DNA of 64,000 nt from positions 1 to 64,000 of the forward strand of contig NZ_QRDJ01000008.1 of the NCBI RefSeq assembly GCF_003385845.1. Reading direction: 5' to 3'. Numbering within the stretch: position 1 is the stretch's first letter; each line of letters begins with the position of its first letter. Source of the stretch: Kushneria indalinina DSM 14324. Lineage in GTDB: Bacteria; Pseudomonadota; Gammaproteobacteria; Pseudomonadales; Halomonadaceae. A program made the translations under genes and the position numbers. This document shows positions 25,535 through 36,751 of the stretch, in pieces. The notes below the pieces were generated by a model. The model searched no databases. It worked only from the letters and a program-made list of their open reading frames with translations, and was not told where the DNA came from.

Positions 25535-27652
25535 GTGGCACGCAAGACTCCTCTTAAGCGCTACCGCAATATCGGTATCTGCGCCCACGTTGATGCCGGC
25601 AAGACAACGACGACCGAACGCGTGCTCTTCTACACGGGTCTTTCTCACAAGATCGGTGAAGTGCATGAAGGCGCCGCTGTCATGGACTGGATGGAGCAGG
25701 AGCAGGAGCGTGGTATTACCATCACCTCTGCTGCGACCACCTGTTTCTGGAGCGGCATGAACCAGCAGTTCGATGAGCATCGCATCAACATCATCGACAC
25801 GCCCGGGCACGTTGACTTCACCATCGAAGTTGAGCGTTCGCTGCGCGTGCTGGACGGTGCGATCGTCGTACTGTGTGGCAGCTCCGGTGTTCAGCCTCAG
25901 ACCGAAACCGTCTGGCGCCAGGCCAACCGCTATGAAGTTCCCCGCATGGTGTTCGTCAACAAGATGGACCGTGCCGGTGCCGACTACTTCATGGTGGTCG
26001 AACAGATGCGCAAGCGTCTGGGCGCCAATGCCGTACCGATCCAGATCAACTGGGGTGCGGAAGATGAATTCAAGGGCGTCATCGATCTTCTCCAGATGAA
26101 GGGCATTCTCTGGAATGAAGGCGATCGTGGCATGACCTATGACCTCGTCGACATTCCGGCCGAGCTGCAGGATACGGCTCAGGAATGGTACGAGCATATG
26201 GTCGAGTCTGCCGCTGAAGCCTCTGAAGAACTGATGGAAAAGTACCTCGAAGAAGGTGAACTTTCCGTTGAGGAAATCAAGGCCGGTCTGCGTCGTCGTA
26301 CGCTGGACAACGAAATCGTCCTGGTAACCTGTGGCTCTGCGTTCAAGAACAAGGGCGTACAGGCCATGCTGGACGCGGTTATCGAGTACCTGCCGTCGCC
26401 GACCGAAGTCAAGGCCATCGAAGGTGAGCTGGATGACGCTGCGGGTACCATCGAAACCCGTGAAGCTGATGACAGCGCCCCCTTCTCGTCACTGGCCTTC
26501 AAGATCGCGACTGACCCGTTTGTCGGAACGTTGACCTTCATCCGCGTATACTCCGGAGTACTCAATTCCGGTGACCAGGTATACAACTCGGTGAAGGACA
26601 AGAAGGAGCGTGTTGGTCGTATCGTTCAGATGCACTCCAACAGCCGTCAGGAGATCAAGCAGGTCTATGCGGGCGATATCGCTGCCTGTGTCGGTCTCAA
26701 GGATGTCACGACCGGTGATACGCTCTGTGATCCGAACTCGAAGATCGTGCTGGAGCGCATGGAGTTCCCGGAACCGGTTATTTCGGTTGCCGTAGAACCC
26801 AAGTCGAAGGCAGACCAGGAAAAGATGGGTATTGCGCTGGGCAAGCTGGCTCAGGAAGATCCCTCCTTCCGCGTCAAGACCGACGAGGAAACCGGGCAGA
26901 CCATCATTTCCGGTATGGGTGAACTTCACCTGGATATTCTCGTTGACCGCATGCGTCGCGAGTTCAAGGTCGAAGCCAATATCGGCAAGCCGCAGGTAGC
27001 CTATCGCGAGACGATCAAGAAGAGCGTTGAGCAGGAAGGCAAGTTCGTTCGTCAGTCGGGTGGTCGCGGCCAGTTCGGTCATGTCTACCTGCGTATCGAA
27101 CCGCTGACGGACGCAGACCGTGGTGATGATCCGGAAATGACCTTCAAGTTCAATTCCGAGATCGTGGGTGGTGTGGTACCCAAGGAATATGTGCCGGCAG
27201 TCGAGAAGGGTGCCTTTGAGCAGCTGCAGAACGGTGTCATCGCCGGTTATCCGATGATCAACGTCAAGGTTGCGCTGTATGACGGTTCCTATCACGACGT
27301 CGACTCCAATGAGAATGCCTTCAAGGTTGCCTCATCGATGGCAATCAAGGAGGGCGCACGCAAGGCCGGAGCAGTTCTGCTCGAGCCGGTAATGAGTGTC
27401 GAAGTGGTAACACCCGAAGATTTCATGGGTGATGTCATGGGTGACCTTAACCGTCGGCGTGGTCTTGTTCAGGGTATGGATGACACTACTTCCGGTAAGG
27501 TTATCCGTGCCATGGTGCCACTGGGTGAGATGTTCGGTTATGCGACCGATCTGCGTTCTCAGACCCAGGGCCGCGCAAGCTACTCCATGGAGTTTGCGAA
27601 GTACGATGAGGCACCGTCCAGCATCGTCGAAGCCGTCATTAACCAGAAATGA
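25535..27652 (+). CDS. fusA: Elongation factor G
   Basis: A 705-residue EF-G (E. coli 704), the translocation GTPase. The P loop AHVDAGKTT (17-25), DTPGHVDF near 88-95 and NKMD near 142-145 form the GTPase site; domains II-V follow. The start is GTG with AGGA upstream. It lies 48 bp after rpsG and 30 bp before tuf. Confidence 0.97.
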   Translation: MARKTPLKRYRNIGICAHVDAGKTTTTERVLFYTGLSHKIGEVHEGAAVMDWMEQEQERGITITSAATTCFWSGMNQQFDEHRINIIDTPGHVDFTIEVERSLRVLDGAIVVLCGSSGVQPQTETVWRQANRYEVPRMVFVNKMDRAGADYFMVVEQMRKRLGANAVPIQINWGAEDEFKGVIDLLQMKGILWNEGDRGMTYDLVDIPAELQDTAQEWYEHMVESAAEASEELMEKYLEEGELSVEEIKAGLRRRTLDNEIVLVTCGSAFKNKGVQAMLDAVIEYLPSPTEVKAIEGELDDAAGTIETREADDSAPFSSLAFKIATDPFVGTLTFIRVYSGVLNSGDQVYNSVKDKKERVGRIVQMHSNSRQEIKQVYAGDIAACVGLKDVTTGDTLCDPNSKIVLERMEFPEPVISVAVEPKSKADQEKMGIALGKLAQEDPSFRVKTDEETGQTIISGMGELHLDILVDRMRREFKVEANIGKPQVAYRETIKKSVEQEGKFVRQSGGRGQFGHVYLRIEPLTDADRGDDPEMTFKFNSEIVGGVVPKEYVPAVEKGAFEQLQNGVIAGYPMINVKVALYDGSYHDVDSNENAFKVASSMAIKEGARKAGAVLLEPVMSVEVVTPEDFMGDVMGDLNRRRGLVQGMDDTTSGKVIRAMVPLGEMFGYATDLRSQTQGRASYSMEFAKYDEAPSSIVEAVINQK

Positions 27653-27682
27653 TAACCGTTAGTCGACAGAGAGGTTATAGCA

Positions 27683-28876
27683 GTGGCCAAGGAAAAATTT
27701 GAACGTTCCAAAACGCACGTAAACGTAGGCACCATCGGTCACGTTGACCATGGCAAGACCACGCTGACTGCGGCCCTGACACGTGTTTCCGCCGAAGTAT
27801 TTGGCGGTGACTGGCGCGAGTTTGCAACCATCGACAACGCTCCTGAAGAGCGTGAGCGTGGTATCACGATCTCGACAGCACACGTTGAGTACCAGTCCGA
27901 GCTGCGTCACTACGCGCACGTTGACTGCCCGGGACACGCTGACTACGTCAAGAACATGATCACCGGTGCTGCCCAGATGGACGGCGCTATCCTGGTCTGT
28001 TCTGCAGCTGACGGCCCGATGCCGCAGACGCGCGAGCACATCCTGCTGTCTCGTCAGGTCGGTGTTCCGTTTGTCGTTGTCTTCCTGAACAAGGCTGACA
28101 TGGTCGATGACGAAGAGCTGCTCGAGCTGGTCGAGATGGAAGTTCGCGAACTTCTGTCCGAGTACGACTTCCCGGGCGATGACACGCCGATCATCATCGG
28201 TTCTGCTCTGATGGCACTGGAAGGCAAGGACGACAATGGCATGGGCACCACCGCCGTTGCCAACCTCGTTCGTGCCATGGATGAGTATATCCCTGAGCCG
28301 GAGCGTGCCATCGATCAGCCGTTCCTGATGCCGATCGAGGACGTCTTCTCCATCTCGGGTCGTGGTACTGTTGTGACCGGCCGTGTCGAGCGCGGTATCG
28401 TCAAGCCGGGTGAAGAAGTCGAGATCATCGGCCTCAAGGACACCGTCAAGACGACCGTTACCGGCGTTGAGATGTTCCGTAAGCTGCTCGACGAAGGTCG
28501 TGCCGGTGAGAACGTTGGTGCCCTGCTTCGTGGTACCAAGCGTGATGACGTCGAGCGTGGTCAGGTTCTGGCCAAGCCGGGCAGCATCAAGCCGCACACC
28601 AAGTTCGAGTCCGAAGTCTACATCCTGTCCAAGGAAGAAGGTGGTCGTCACACGCCTTTCTTCAAGGGCTATCGTCCGCAGTTCTACTTCCGTACCACTG
28701 ACGTCACTGGTACCTGTGAACTGCCGGAAGGCGTAGAAATGGTCATGCCGGGCGACAACGTCAAGATGGTTGTTACCCTGATCGCTCCGATCGCCATGGA
28801 AGACGGTCTGCGCTTCGCCATTCGCGAAGGCGGTCGTACCGTTGGCGCTGGTGTTGTTGCCAAGATCGTCGAGTGA
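27683..28876 (+). CDS. tuf: Elongation factor Tu
   Basis: A 397-residue EF-Tu (E. coli 394) that delivers aminoacyl-t[11 protein letters not shown] (19-26), DCPGHADY near 81-88 and NKAD near 136-139 form the GTPase site. It uses a GTG start, as E. coli tuf genes do. This is the only tuf gene in the window; the usual second position, between tRNA-Thr and tRNA-Trp, is empty. Confidence 0.97.
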   Translation: MAKEKFERSKTHVNVGTIGHVDHGKTTLTAALTRVSAEVFGGDWREFATIDNAPEERERGITISTAHVEYQSELRHYAHVDCPGHADYVKNMITGAAQMDGAILVCSAADGPMPQTREHILLSRQVGVPFVVVFLNKADMVDDEELLELVEMEVRELLSEYDFPGDDTPIIIGSALMALEGKDDNGMGTTAVANLVRAMDEYIPEPERAIDQPFLMPIEDVFSISGRGTVVTGRVERGIVKPGEEVEIIGLKDTVKTTVTGVEMFRKLLDEGRAGENVGALLRGTKRDDVERGQVLAKPGSIKPHTKFESEVYILSKEEGGRHTPFFKGYRPQFYFRTTDVTGTCELPEGVEMVMPGDNVKMVVTLIAPIAMEDGLRFAIREGGRTVGAGVVAKIVE

Positions 28877-28894
28877 TTTCATTGCTCGAAATCT

Positions 28895-28924
28895 AAAGGG
28901 GCCTCCGTTGGGAGGCCCCTTTGT
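28895..28924 (+). terminator. str operon terminator
   Basis: AAAGGGGCCTCC (28895-28906) pairs perfectly with GGAGGCCCCTTT (28911-28922) around a GTTG loop, 19 bp after the tuf stop. Confidence 0.93.
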
Positions 28925-28935
28925 CATATGCATGT

Positions 28936-28964
28936 TTGACTCTGAGCGAGTGCCTGCCTATAAT
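28936..28964 (+). promoter_or_regulatory. Promoter of the S10 operon
   Basis: TTGACT (28936-28941) and TATAAT (28959-28964) with an exact 17-bp spacer lie directly after the str terminator. This predicts a transcript start near 28971 and a leader of about 77 nt before rpsJ. Confidence 0.9.
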
Positions 28965-29047
28965 GCGCATCCTTTTGAGGCGTGCGTAGGCGGTCAGGCG
29001 CCCATCGGCGTCCGACATCGTCTTGAATTTCCCTGGAGTCCCGGGTA

Positions 29048-29359
29048 ATGCAGAACCAGAAGATTCGCATTCGCTTGAAAGCCTTTGATCATCGTCTTAT
29101 CGATCAGTCTGCACAGGAAATTGTGGATACTGCCAAGCGCACTGGTGCACAGGTACGCGGTCCGATTCCGCTGCCGACCAAGCGTGAACGCTACACCATC
29201 CTGATTTCACCGCATGTCAACAAGGATGCGCGTGATCAGTATGAAATTCGTACTCACAAGCGTGTGCTGGACATCGTTGAGCCGACCGAGAAAACGGTTG
29301 ATGCCCTGATGAAGCTTGATCTGGCAGCTGGTGTAGACGTACAGATCAAGGTTGATTAA
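29048..29359 (+). CDS. rpsJ: 30S ribosomal protein S10
   Basis: A 103-residue S10, the same length as in E. coli, starting [16 protein letters not shown]. It is a 30S head protein and also NusE, the partner of NusB in antitermination and of NusG. First gene of the S10 operon. An unusually long, structured 142-bp gap follows before rplC. Confidence 0.97.
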   Translation: MQNQKIRIRLKAFDHRLIDQSAQEIVDTAKRTGAQVRGPIPLPTKRERYTILISPHVNKDARDQYEIRTHKRVLDIVEPTEKTVDALMKLDLAAGVDVQIKVD

Positions 29360-29364
29360 CCCAA

Positions 29365-29440
29365 CACTAGTCACTCATGCGGCACTTCGGGCACTGGCCC
29401 AGCCGCTCACGCCGGGATGGCGTCACACAATGTGCTAGTG
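29365..29440 (+). ncRNA. Branched RNA element between rpsJ and rplC, possible r-protein leader
   Basis: Three nested or adjacent helices can be read directly: a closing stem CACTAG (29365-29370) with CTAGTG (29435-29440); hairpin 1 GCGGC (29379-29383) with GCCGC (29402-29406), containing GGGC/GCCC (29389-29392 with 29397-29400); hairpin 2 ACGCC (29409-29413) with GGCGT (29419-29423). Together they form a three-way junction. The corresponding gap in E. coli is only a few tens of bases. A role in L3 or L4 autoregulation is inference. Confidence 0.55.
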
Positions 29441-29501
29441 GAATGCTCTGGAAAGGGCAGCCATAGCGGGTGATAGCCCCGTACACTAAAGGAGACTGAA
29501 C

Positions 29502-30140
29502 ATGTCTATCGGTTTAGTCGGTAAGAAGAGCGGTATGACCCGTATCTTCACCGAAGACGGTGCCTCCGTGCCCGTAACCGTTATTGAAGTCGAGCCTAAC
29601 CGCGTCACGCGCATCAAGACCCTCGAGTCTGATGGTTATCGTGCCGTTCAGGTTACTGCAGGCTCGCGCAAGGCCAAGCACCTCACCAAGGCGATTGCCG
29701 GGCAGTATGCCAGCGCAGGTGTCGAGGCCGGTCGTTTCCTGGCGGAATTCCGCCTTGCCGAAGGCGAGGAAGATCCGCAGTCCGGAAGCGAGCTCACCGT
29801 ATCCCTCTTCGAAGCAGGCCAGCTCATTGACGTCACTGGTACGTCCAAGGGCAAGGGCTTCCAGGGCGCAGTAAAGCGCTGGAATTTCCGCACGCAGGAC
29901 AATACCCACGGTAACTCTCTGTCGCATCGCGCGCCGGGTTCCATCGGCCAGTGCCAGACGCCGGGTCGCGTCTTCAAGGGCAAGAAGATGGCCGGTCAGA
30001 TGGGTAACGAGCGTGTCACCGTTCAGAGCCTTGAAATCGTCCGTGTTGACGCCGAACGCAATCTGCTGCTGGTCAAGGGTGCCGTACCTGGTGCTGCCGG
30101 TAGCGATGTGATCGTGCGCACCGCTGTCAAAGCTCGCTGA
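29502..30140 (+). CDS. rplC: 50S ribosomal protein L3
   Basis: A 212-residue L3 (E. coli 209). It starts [20 protein letters not shown], and the extended loop [19 protein letters not shown] near 140-158 reaches the peptidyl transferase centre and includes the Gln that PrmB methylates. It is preceded by AAAGGAG. Confidence 0.97.
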   Translation: MSIGLVGKKSGMTRIFTEDGASVPVTVIEVEPNRVTRIKTLESDGYRAVQVTAGSRKAKHLTKAIAGQYASAGVEAGRFLAEFRLAEGEEDPQSGSELTVSLFEAGQLIDVTGTSKGKGFQGAVKRWNFRTQDNTHGNSLSHRAPGSIGQCQTPGRVFKGKKMAGQMGNERVTVQSLEIVRVDAERNLLLVKGAVPGAAGSDVIVRTAVKAR

Positions 30141-30153
30141 GGGGTAGGTAACG

Positions 30154-30762
30154 ATGAATCTCAATCTTGCAGGTGCAGGAGCCGGAGCCGTCGAGATTTC
30201 CGACGAGACCTTTGGCAAGGAATTCAACGAGGCGCTGGTTCACCAGGTCGTGACTGCTTATCTGGCAGGCGCGCGTCAGGGAACCCGTGCACAGAAAAAC
30301 CGTTCTGATGTCAGCGGTGGCGGCAAGAAGCCGTGGCGTCAGAAGGGCACCGGTCGTGCTCGTGCCGGTACCATCCGTTCGCCGATCTGGCGTACCGGTG
30401 GCGTGACCTTTGCGGCGCGTCCGCAGGATCATTCCCAGAAGGTCAATCGCAAGATGTACCGCGCTGCCATGCGCTCCATCCTTTCGGAGCTCGTGCGTCA
30501 GGAACGTCTGGTCGCCGTTGATGCCTTTACCGTGGACAGCCCCAAGACCAAGCAGCTGGTTGGTCGTCTTTCCGAGCTCGGTCTGGAAAAGGTGCTGATC
30601 GTGACTGACGAGCTGGATGAGAATCTTTATCTGGCCGCTCGCAATATCCCCAACGTGGACGTGATCGAAGCGTCGAGCGCGGATCCTGTCAGCCTGATTG
30701 CCTATGACAAGGTGCTGATGACCGTACCCGCCCTCCGCAAGTTCGAGGAGAAGCTGGCATGA
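30154..30762 (+). CDS. rplD: 50S ribosomal protein L4
   Basis: A 202-residue L4 (E. coli 201). The central loop [14 protein letters not shown] near 63-76 lines the exit tunnel and contains macrolide-linked positions in wild-type form. In E. coli L4 autoregulates the S10 operon through the leader. Its last codons overlap the rplW start by 4 bp. Confidence 0.97.
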   Translation: MNLNLAGAGAGAVEISDETFGKEFNEALVHQVVTAYLAGARQGTRAQKNRSDVSGGGKKPWRQKGTGRARAGTIRSPIWRTGGVTFAARPQDHSQKVNRKMYRAAMRSILSELVRQERLVAVDAFTVDSPKTKQLVGRLSELGLEKVLIVTDELDENLYLAARNIPNVDVIEASSADPVSLIAYDKVLMTVPALRKFEEKLA

Positions 30763-31055
30763 ATCAGGAACGCGTATTCCAGGTGCTGCTTGGGCCGCAC
30801 ATGACCGAGAAGGCTGCTTACGCTGCAGAGCGTAACCAGTACGTTTTCAAGGTCGCCAGTGATGCTACCAAGCCCGAAATCAAGAAAGCTGTTGAAGCGC
30901 TTTTTGAGAAAAAGGTCGACAGCGTCCAGGTCCTGAACATGAAGGGCAAGGTCAAGCGCAACGCTCGTGGCGAAGGTCATCGCAGCGGTTATCGCAAGGC
31001 CTACGTCACCCTGGCTGCGGGCGAAACGCTCGAAGACTTCACCGGCGCCGAGTGA
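30759..31055 (+). CDS. rplW: 50S ribosomal protein L23
   Basis: A 98-residue L23 (E. coli 100) at the tunnel exit, where it docks trigger factor and [13 protein letters not shown] near the N-terminus and the [12 protein letters not shown] segment (about 56-67) are typical. The ATG overlaps the rplD stop (ATGA). Confidence 0.96.
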   Translation: MNQERVFQVLLGPHMTEKAAYAAERNQYVFKVASDATKPEIKKAVEALFEKKVDSVQVLNMKGKVKRNARGEGHRSGYRKAYVTLAAGETLEDFTGAE

Positions 31056-31071
31056 GGCAGGAGAACGGATC

Positions 31072-31899
31072 ATGGCAGTAGTCAAGACAAAACCAACGTC
31101 CGCCGGCCGTCGCCACAAGGTGAAGGTCGTTACCAATGGGCTGTACAAGGGGCGTCCGCATGCGGCGCTGACCGAAGCACAGTCGCGTTCGGGTGGACGT
31201 AACAACAACGGTCGTATCACTACCCGGCACGTGGGTGGTGGCAATCGCCAGCACTATCGTCTGGTAGACTTCAAGCGCAACAAGGATGGCGTGCCTGCCA
31301 TCGTCGAGCGTCTTGAATACGATCCGAACCGCAGCGCACACATTGCACTGCTGAAGTATGTGGACGGTGAACGCCGTTACATCATTGCCCCCCGGGGTGT
31401 TGCAGAAGGCGATCGCCTGGAGTCGGGTGTCAACGCACCGATTCGTCAGGGTAACGCTCTGCCCCTGCGCAATGTTCCGGTTGGTTCGACAATTCACTGC
31501 ATCGAGCTCAAGCCCGGCAAGGGTGCACAGCTTGTACGCAGCGCCGGTACCAGCGCTCAGCTGGTCGCACGTGAAGGTAACTATGCCACCGTGCGTTTGC
31601 GTAGCGGTGAAATGCGTCGCATCCTGGCTGAATGTCGCGCCACGCTGGGCGAAGTCGGCAACTCCGAGCACAGCCTTGGGCAGCTCGGCAAGGCCGGTGC
31701 CAAGCGTTGGAGAGGCGTGCGTCCGACTGTTCGCGGCGTCGCGATGAACCCGGTTGATCACCCGCATGGTGGTGGTGAAGGTCGTACCAGTGGTGGCCGT
31801 CATCCGGTAACCCCCTGGGGTATTCCGACCAAGGGTCACAAGACGCGCAAGAACAAGCGTACCGACAAGCTTATCGTGCGTCGTCGCAAAGCCAGATAA
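31072..31899 (+). CDS. rplB: 50S ribosomal protein L2
   Basis: A 275-residue L2 (E. coli 273), required for subunit joining and peptidyl transfer. [18 protein letters not shown] near 225-242 contains the conserved histidine. The start at 31072 follows GGAG and gives [15 protein letters not shown]; a longer frame would run through rplW. Confidence 0.97.
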   Translation: MAVVKTKPTSAGRRHKVKVVTNGLYKGRPHAALTEAQSRSGGRNNNGRITTRHVGGGNRQHYRLVDFKRNKDGVPAIVERLEYDPNRSAHIALLKYVDGERRYIIAPRGVAEGDRLESGVNAPIRQGNALPLRNVPVGSTIHCIELKPGKGAQLVRSAGTSAQLVAREGNYATVRLRSGEMRRILAECRATLGEVGNSEHSLGQLGKAGAKRWRGVRPTVRGVAMNPVDHPHGGGEGRTSGGRHPVTPWGIPTKGHKTRKNKRTDKLIVRRRKAR

Positions 31900-31943
31900 A
31901 CGGTGCCGCAAGGCCAAACATCAGTATTTAAGGGGTAACGGCT

Positions 31944-32219
31944 GTGCCACGTTCACTTAAGAAAGGTCCCTTCATTGACCTTCATCTTTTGAAGAAGGTT
32001 GAGGCGGCTGTGGAAAAGAGCGACCGCAAACCGATCAAGACCTGGTCGCGTCGCTCGATGATCCTGCCCAATATGGTAGGACTCACCATTGCTGTCCATA
32101 ACGGTCGCCAGCATGTACCGGTACACGTCTCTGAAGAGATGGTGGGCCACAAGCTGGGCGAATTTGCTGCCACCCGCACCTATCGCGGTCACGCGGCTGA
32201 CAAGAAAGCCAAGCGGTAA
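31944..32219 (+). CDS. rpsS: 30S ribosomal protein S19
   Basis: A 91-residue S19 (E. coli 92) with a GTG start. It begins [18 protein letters not shown] and ends in the basic tail. It binds the 30S head with S13. Confidence 0.96.
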   Translation: MPRSLKKGPFIDLHLLKKVEAAVEKSDRKPIKTWSRRSMILPNMVGLTIAVHNGRQHVPVHVSEEMVGHKLGEFAATRTYRGHAADKKAKR

Positions 32220-32233
32220 GGGAGAGGACCACA

Positions 32234-32569
32234 ATGGAAGAAGTAGCTGCTAAATTGCGCGGCGCTCGCCTGTCCGCCCAGAAGGCACGTTTGGTGGCAG
32301 ATCAGGTGCGGGGCAAGCCGGTCGCAGAAGCACTGAATATCCTGGCATTTTCGCCCAAAAAGGCGGCTGTGCTGGTGAGAAAGGTACTGCAATCCGCTAT
32401 CGCCAACGCGGAAGAAAATAACGGCATGGACATCGACGAGCTTCGCGTCTCGACCATCTGTGTCGATGAGGGCATGACGCTCAAGCGTATTCTGCCGCGT
32501 GCCAAGGGCCGTGCGGATCGCATCATGAAGCGTACCTGCCATATCACCGTCAAGGTAGCCGAGAAGTAG
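32234..32569 (+). CDS. rplV: 50S ribosomal protein L22
   Basis: A 111-residue L22 (E. coli 110). The C-terminal hairpin loop around [20 protein letters not shown] (about 84-103) lines the exit tunnel. It lies 14 bp after rpsS and 11 bp before rpsC. Confidence 0.96.
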   Translation: MEEVAAKLRGARLSAQKARLVADQVRGKPVAEALNILAFSPKKAAVLVRKVLQSAIANAEENNGMDIDELRVSTICVDEGMTLKRILPRAKGRADRIMKRTCHITVKVAEK

Positions 32570-32580
32570 GAGTCGACCAG

Positions 32581-33282
32581 ATGGGTCAAAAAGTCAATCC
32601 AGTCGGTATTCGCCTCGGGATCGTCAAGGACCACACTTCCGTGTGGTACGCCGAGCGCGGTGCTTATGCCGACAAGCTTAATAACGATCTCGAAGTTCGC
32701 AGTTTCCTGTCCGAGCGTCTGAAAAGCGCCTCTGTCAGCAGGATCCATATCGAACGTCCGGCCAACAACGCCCGCATTACCATTCATACTGCCCGTCCGG
32801 GTATCGTGATTGGCAAGAAGGGTGAAGATGTCGAGCGTCTGCGTCGTGATCTGACCAACCTCATGGGCGTGCCGGTGCACGTCAACATTGAGGAAGTTCG
32901 CAAGCCTGAACTCGACGCTGCGCTGGTAGCGCAGAACGTTGCCGGTCAGCTTGAACGTCGCGTCATGTTCCGTCGTGCCATGAAGCGTGCGGTACAAAAC
33001 GCCATGCGTCTGGGCGCCAAGGGCATCCGGATTCAGCTCTCCGGTCGTCTTGGTGGTGCAGAAATCGCGCGTACGGAATGGTATCGCGAAGGCCGTGTTC
33101 CCCTTCACACCCTGCGTGCCGATATCGATTACTCGGTTTACGAGGCGCACACCACTTACGGTGTCATCGGTGTCAAGGTGTGGATCTTCAAGGGCGAAAT
33201 TCTTGGTGGGATCGAAGAAGTCCGTGCGAAGCAGAATAATTCGCAGACTGGCGCTCCCGGCAAGAAGAAAGGTTCCAAGTAA
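32581..33282 (+). CDS. rpsC: 30S ribosomal protein S3
   Basis: A 233-residue S3, the same length as in E. coli. The KH domain carries [18 protein letters not shown] near 75-92, and the C-terminal half contributes to the mRNA entry channel. Confidence 0.97.
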   Translation: MGQKVNPVGIRLGIVKDHTSVWYAERGAYADKLNNDLEVRSFLSERLKSASVSRIHIERPANNARITIHTARPGIVIGKKGEDVERLRRDLTNLMGVPVHVNIEEVRKPELDAALVAQNVAGQLERRVMFRRAMKRAVQNAMRLGAKGIRIQLSGRLGGAEIARTEWYREGRVPLHTLRADIDYSVYEAHTTYGVIGVKVWIFKGEILGGIEEVRAKQNNSQTGAPGKKKGSK

Positions 33283-33293
33283 GGGGATAGTCG

Positions 33294-33707
33294 ATGTTAC
33301 AGCCCAAGCGTACCAAATTCCGCAAGCAGCAGAAGGGCCGCAACCGCGGTCTGGCGCATCGCGGTAGTAGCGTGAGCTTCGGTGAGTACGGCCTCAAGGC
33401 GACCGGCCGCGGTCGTATCACTGCTCGTCAGATTGAAGCCGGCCGTCGTGCTATCACGCGTCATGTTAAACGTGGCGGCAAGATCTGGATCCGTGTTTTT
33501 CCGGACAAGCCGATTTCCGAAAAGCCGCTCGAAGTCCGTATGGGTAAGGGCAAGGGTTCTGTCGAATACTGGGTCGCTCAGATTCAGCCGGGCAGGGTTC
33601 TTTACGAAATTGAAGGCGTATCGGAAGAGATGGCGCGCGAAGCGTTCAGTCTCGCGGCTCAGAAGATGCCCGTTGCCACTACCTTTGTGAAACGGACGGT
33701 AATGTAA
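33294..33707 (+). CDS. rplP: 50S ribosomal protein L16
   Basis: A 137-residue L16 (E. coli 136), starting [19 protein letters not shown]. It binds A-site t[22 protein letters not shown] near 82-100 includes the Arg that YcfD hydroxylates in other bacteria. The stop codon overlaps the rpmC start by one base. Confidence 0.97.
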   Translation: MLQPKRTKFRKQQKGRNRGLAHRGSSVSFGEYGLKATGRGRITARQIEAGRRAITRHVKRGGKIWIRVFPDKPISEKPLEVRMGKGKGSVEYWVAQIQPGRVLYEIEGVSEEMAREAFSLAAQKMPVATTFVKRTVM

Positions 33708-33895
33708 TGAAAGCTCAGGAACTTCGTGACAAGTCGACCGAAGCGCTCAATGAGCAGCTGTTCGAACTGCTGCGCGAGCAATTCAACCTGCGGATGCAGA
33801 AGGCTACCGGTCAGTTGAGCCAGAACCATCTGCTCAAACAGGTTCGCCGCGACATCGCGCGCGTGAAGACTGTGCTCAACGAGAAGGTGGACTGA
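33707..33895 (+). CDS. rpmC: 50S ribosomal protein L29
   Basis: A 62-residue two-helix L29 (E. coli 63), [18 protein letters not shown] at the N-terminus. It sits next to L23 at the tunnel exit. The ATG overlaps the rplP stop and 1 bp separates it from rpsQ. Confidence 0.95.
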   Translation: MKAQELRDKSTEALNEQLFELLREQFNLRMQKATGQLSQNHLLKQVRRDIARVKTVLNEKVD

Positions 33896-33896
33896 A

Positions 33897-34163
33897 ATGG
33901 CCGAAGAACAGGCAAACAAAGCACGCAGGCTCACCGGACGTGTGGTGAGTGATCGGATGGAAAAATCGATCGTTGTCATGATCGAGCGTCGTGAGCGCCA
34001 TCCGATCTACGGAAAGTACATGAAGCGCTCCACCAAACTGCATGCGCACGACGAAACCAATCAGGCTCACATCGGCGATCTGGTTTCCATCGAAGAGTGT
34101 CGGCCGCTTTCAAAGAAAAAGGCATGGACTCTGGTTGAAGTCGTCGAGCAGGCCAGAGGGTAA
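33897..34163 (+). CDS. rpsQ: 30S ribosomal protein S17
   Basis: An 88-residue S17 (E. coli 84) with the OB fold. [20 protein letters not shown] and [13 protein letters not shown] are characteristic. It is the last gene of the S10 group; 46 bp follow to rplN without a visible terminator, so S10 and spc genes may be co-transcribed. Confidence 0.96.
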   Translation: MAEEQANKARRLTGRVVSDRMEKSIVVMIERRERHPIYGKYMKRSTKLHAHDETNQAHIGDLVSIEECRPLSKKKAWTLVEVVEQARG

Positions 34164-34209
34164 GGCAGCTGCCTAAACCCGTGCATCAGTTCAGGTTTGG
34201 AGAAAACCG

Positions 34210-34581
34210 ATGATTCAAACGCAAACAATGCTGGATGTCGCCGACAACAGCGGAGCGCGCAGGGTCCAGTGCATCAAGGTCCTGGGCGGCTCTCACCGCC
34301 GTTACGCCCGTGTTGGTGACATCATCAAGGTAACGGTCAAGGAAGCGATTCCGCGTGGCCGTGTCAAAAAGGGCCAGGTGCTCAAGGCCGTTGTTGTACG
34401 CACACGCAGCGGGATTCGCCGTCCGGATGGTTCTCTTATCCGCTTCGATGGCAATGCGGCGGTTTTATTGAACAACGCCAACGAGCAGCCGGTAGGCACT
34501 CGTATTTTCGGGCCGGTAACCCGCGAACTTCGTACCGAGAAGTTCATGCGGATTATCTCCCTGGCGCCCGAAGTGCTGTAA
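34210..34581 (+). CDS. rplN: 50S ribosomal protein L14
   Basis: A 123-residue L14, the same length as in E. coli, starting [19 protein letters not shown]. It binds helix H95 and takes part in intersubunit bridge B8. GGAG precedes the ATG. First gene of the spc group. Confidence 0.97.
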   Translation: MIQTQTMLDVADNSGARRVQCIKVLGGSHRRYARVGDIIKVTVKEAIPRGRVKKGQVLKAVVVRTRSGIRRPDGSLIRFDGNAAVLLNNANEQPVGTRIFGPVTRELRTEKFMRIISLAPEVL

Positions 34582-34597
34582 GGAGCGAGGCGGAATT

Positions 34598-34915
34598 ATG
34601 CGCAAGATCAAACGTGATGATGAAGTCGTCGTCATCGCCGGCAAGGACAAGGGCAAGCGCGGCACCGTCAAGCGGGTTCTGCAGGACGGGCGCTATGTGG
34701 TTTCTGGTGTGAACATGATCAAGCGTCACACCAAGCCCAACCCGATGGCCGGCAATCAAGGGGGTATCGTTGAGCGTGAGGCTCCGATCCACGGTTCTAA
34801 CGTTGCCATCTTCAATACGGAGACCAACAGGGCGGATCGGGTCGGCTTTCAGATGAATGACGACGGTACCAAGATCCGTATCTTCAGGTCGACGCAAAAG
34901 CAGATCGACGCCTAA
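34598..34915 (+). CDS. rplX: 50S ribosomal protein L24
   Basis: A 105-residue L24 (E. coli 104). The KOW motif [19 protein letters not shown] lies near the N-terminus. It initiates 50S assembly. Confidence 0.96.
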   Translation: MRKIKRDDEVVVIAGKDKGKRGTVKRVLQDGRYVVSGVNMIKRHTKPNPMAGNQGGIVEREAPIHGSNVAIFNTETNRADRVGFQMNDDGTKIRIFRSTQKQIDA

Positions 34916-34933
34916 CGCGATTCGGGTGGCAAC

Positions 34934-35473
34934 ATGGCGAACTTGAAACAGCAGTATAAAGACGAGGTGATGGCCAAGCTCACTGAGCAATTTGGCTATG
35001 CCAACGTAATGCAGGTGCCCCGGATCACCAAGGTGACCCTTAATATGGGCGTCGGTGATGCGACCAGCGACAAGAAGCTGATCGACAATGCCGTGGCTGA
35101 TCTGGAAAAGCTTTCCGGCCAGAAGCCTGTCGTGACCCTGGCACGCAAGTCAGTTGCGGGCTTCAAGGTGCGCGAAGGCTGGCCGATCGGCACCAAGGTA
35201 ACCCTGCGCAGTGAGCGCATGTGGGATTTCCTTGACCGTCTGGTAAACATCGCGATCCCGCGTGTTCGTGACTTCCGTGGCCTCAATGCAAAGTCATTTG
35301 ATGGCCGTGGTAATTACTCGATGGGTGTGCGTGAACAGATCATCTTCCCCGAGATCGAATACGACAAGGTTGACCGTGTTCGCGGGCTGGATATCACCAT
35401 CACGACGTCTGCCGGCACCGACGAAGAAGCTCGTGCACTCCTGAGTGCGCTGAACTTCCCCTTCCGGAAATAA
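34934..35473 (+). CDS. rplE: 50S ribosomal protein L5
   Basis: A 179-residue L5, the same length as in E. coli, which binds 5S rRNA and contacts P-site t[19 protein letters not shown] near 77-92 is typical. In E. coli S8 represses spc by binding around the rplE start; the 18-bp gap here leaves little room, so any site would include coding sequence. Confidence 0.97.
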   Translation: MANLKQQYKDEVMAKLTEQFGYANVMQVPRITKVTLNMGVGDATSDKKLIDNAVADLEKLSGQKPVVTLARKSVAGFKVREGWPIGTKVTLRSERMWDFLDRLVNIAIPRVRDFRGLNAKSFDGRGNYSMGVREQIIFPEIEYDKVDRVRGLDITITTSAGTDEEARALLSALNFPFRK

Positions 35474-35483
35474 AGGTGTAATC

Positions 35484-35789
35484 ATGGCAAAGAAAAGCAT
35501 GGTTGAGCGCGAGCGCAAGCGCGCCGAGCTGGTAGACAAGTACGCAGCCCGTCGTGCCGAGCTCAAGGCGATCGTCCATAACGTCAATAGCTCGGATGAA
35601 GAGCGCTTTGATGCGCAGCTGCAGCTGCAGAAACTGCCGCGCAACTCGAGCCCGGTACGCCAGCGCAATCGCTGCCGCGTGACCGGTCGGCCGCACGGCT
35701 ATTACAACAAGTTCGGACTTGGGCGCAATAAACTGCGCGAAGCGGCCATGCGCGGCGATGTGCCCGGCCTGACCAAGTCCAGCTGGTAA
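35484..35789 (+). CDS. rpsN: 30S ribosomal protein S14 (zinc-free form)
   Basis: A 101-residue S14, the same length as E. coli S14. It lacks the two CxxC pairs of the short zinc-binding form and has one cysteine only, so it is the zinc-independent (C-minus) long form. [20 protein letters not shown] near 56-75 is the conserved 3' part. Confidence 0.96.
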   Translation: MAKKSMVERERKRAELVDKYAARRAELKAIVHNVNSSDEERFDAQLQLQKLPRNSSPVRQRNRCRVTGRPHGYYNKFGLGRNKLREAAMRGDVPGLTKSSW

Positions 35790-35809
35790 TCGCATCAGGA
35801 GCGTTATCG

Positions 35810-36202
35810 ATGAGCATGCAGGATACACTCGCGGATATGCTGACTCGTATCCGTAATGCGCAGATGGCGACCAAGGAGACGGTCACCATGCCGTCGTCCA
35901 AGATCAAGGTCGAAGTCGCGCGTGTTTTGAAAGAAGAAGGTTACATTGCCGACTTCTCCGTTGAAGGCGACGTCAAGGTTGACCTGACGATTACCCTCAA
36001 GTACTTCGAAGGCAAGCCGGTTATCGAGCACATTCAGCGTGTTTCGAAGCCTTCCCTTCGCAGCTACAAGGGCAAGGACGAACTGCCGCGCGTAGCAGAC
36101 GGTCTGGGTGTGGCCATCGTGTCCACGTCCAGAGGTGTCATGACCGATCGTGCGGCGCGCCAGGCAGGCGTCGGCGGTGAAGTCATCTGCACCGTATTCT
36201 AG
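35810..36202 (+). CDS. rpsH: 30S ribosomal protein S8
   Basis: A 130-residue S8, the same length as in E. coli. It starts [19 protein letters not shown] and ends [10 protein letters not shown] primary 16S binder and, in E. coli, the repressor of spc mRNA. Confidence 0.97.
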   Translation: MSMQDTLADMLTRIRNAQMATKETVTMPSSKIKVEVARVLKEEGYIADFSVEGDVKVDLTITLKYFEGKPVIEHIQRVSKPSLRSYKGKDELPRVADGLGVAIVSTSRGVMTDRAARQAGVGGEVICTVF

Positions 36203-36211
36203 GAGTCTATG

Positions 36212-36742
36212 ATGTCCAGGATTGCAAAATACCCGGTTAAGCTGCCCAGCGGTGTGGAAGTCACGCTCGAGGAAGGCAGGCTGACCGTCCGGGGCGGTCA
36301 GGGGCAGCTGGAAATGAACGTTCACAACGATGTTGTGGTTGGTCATGAAAATGATCAGCTGACGTTCGAGCCCAGCGCTTCAGCCAAGAATTGGGCCATG
36401 GCCGGGACTACCCGCGCTCTGGCCAATAACATGGTCGTTGGTGTTTCCGAGGGCTTTACCCGTTCGCTGGAAATTACAGGCGTAGGGTATCGTGCTCAGG
36501 CCAACGGGCAGACACTTAACCTGACACTTGGTTTCTCTCACCCGATCGATTACAAGGTGCCTGAAGGCGTGGTTGTTGAAACGCCCAAAAACACCACAAT
36601 CGTTCTCAAGAGCGCTGACAAGCAGCGTCTTGGTCAGGTGGCTGCCGAGATTCGTGCGTTCCGTCCGCCGGAGCCCTACAAGGGCAAGGGTGTTCGTTAC
36701 AGCGATGAACGCATCCTTCGTAAAGAAGCCAAGAAGAAATAA
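36212..36742 (+). CDS. rplF: 50S ribosomal protein L6
   Basis: A 176-residue L6 (E. coli 177) near the sarcin-ricin loop. Two ATG codons are adjacent (36209 and 36212); AGGAG at 36201-36205 is 6 bp from the second, which also gives the usual N-terminus MSRIAKYPV. PEPYKGKGVRY near 151-161 is the signature. Confidence 0.96.
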   Translation: MSRIAKYPVKLPSGVEVTLEEGRLTVRGGQGQLEMNVHNDVVVGHENDQLTFEPSASAKNWAMAGTTRALANNMVVGVSEGFTRSLEITGVGYRAQANGQTLNLTLGFSHPIDYKVPEGVVVETPKNTTIVLKSADKQRLGQVAAEIRAFRPPEPYKGKGVRYSDERILRKEAKKK

Positions 36743-36751
36743 GGCAGGGTT

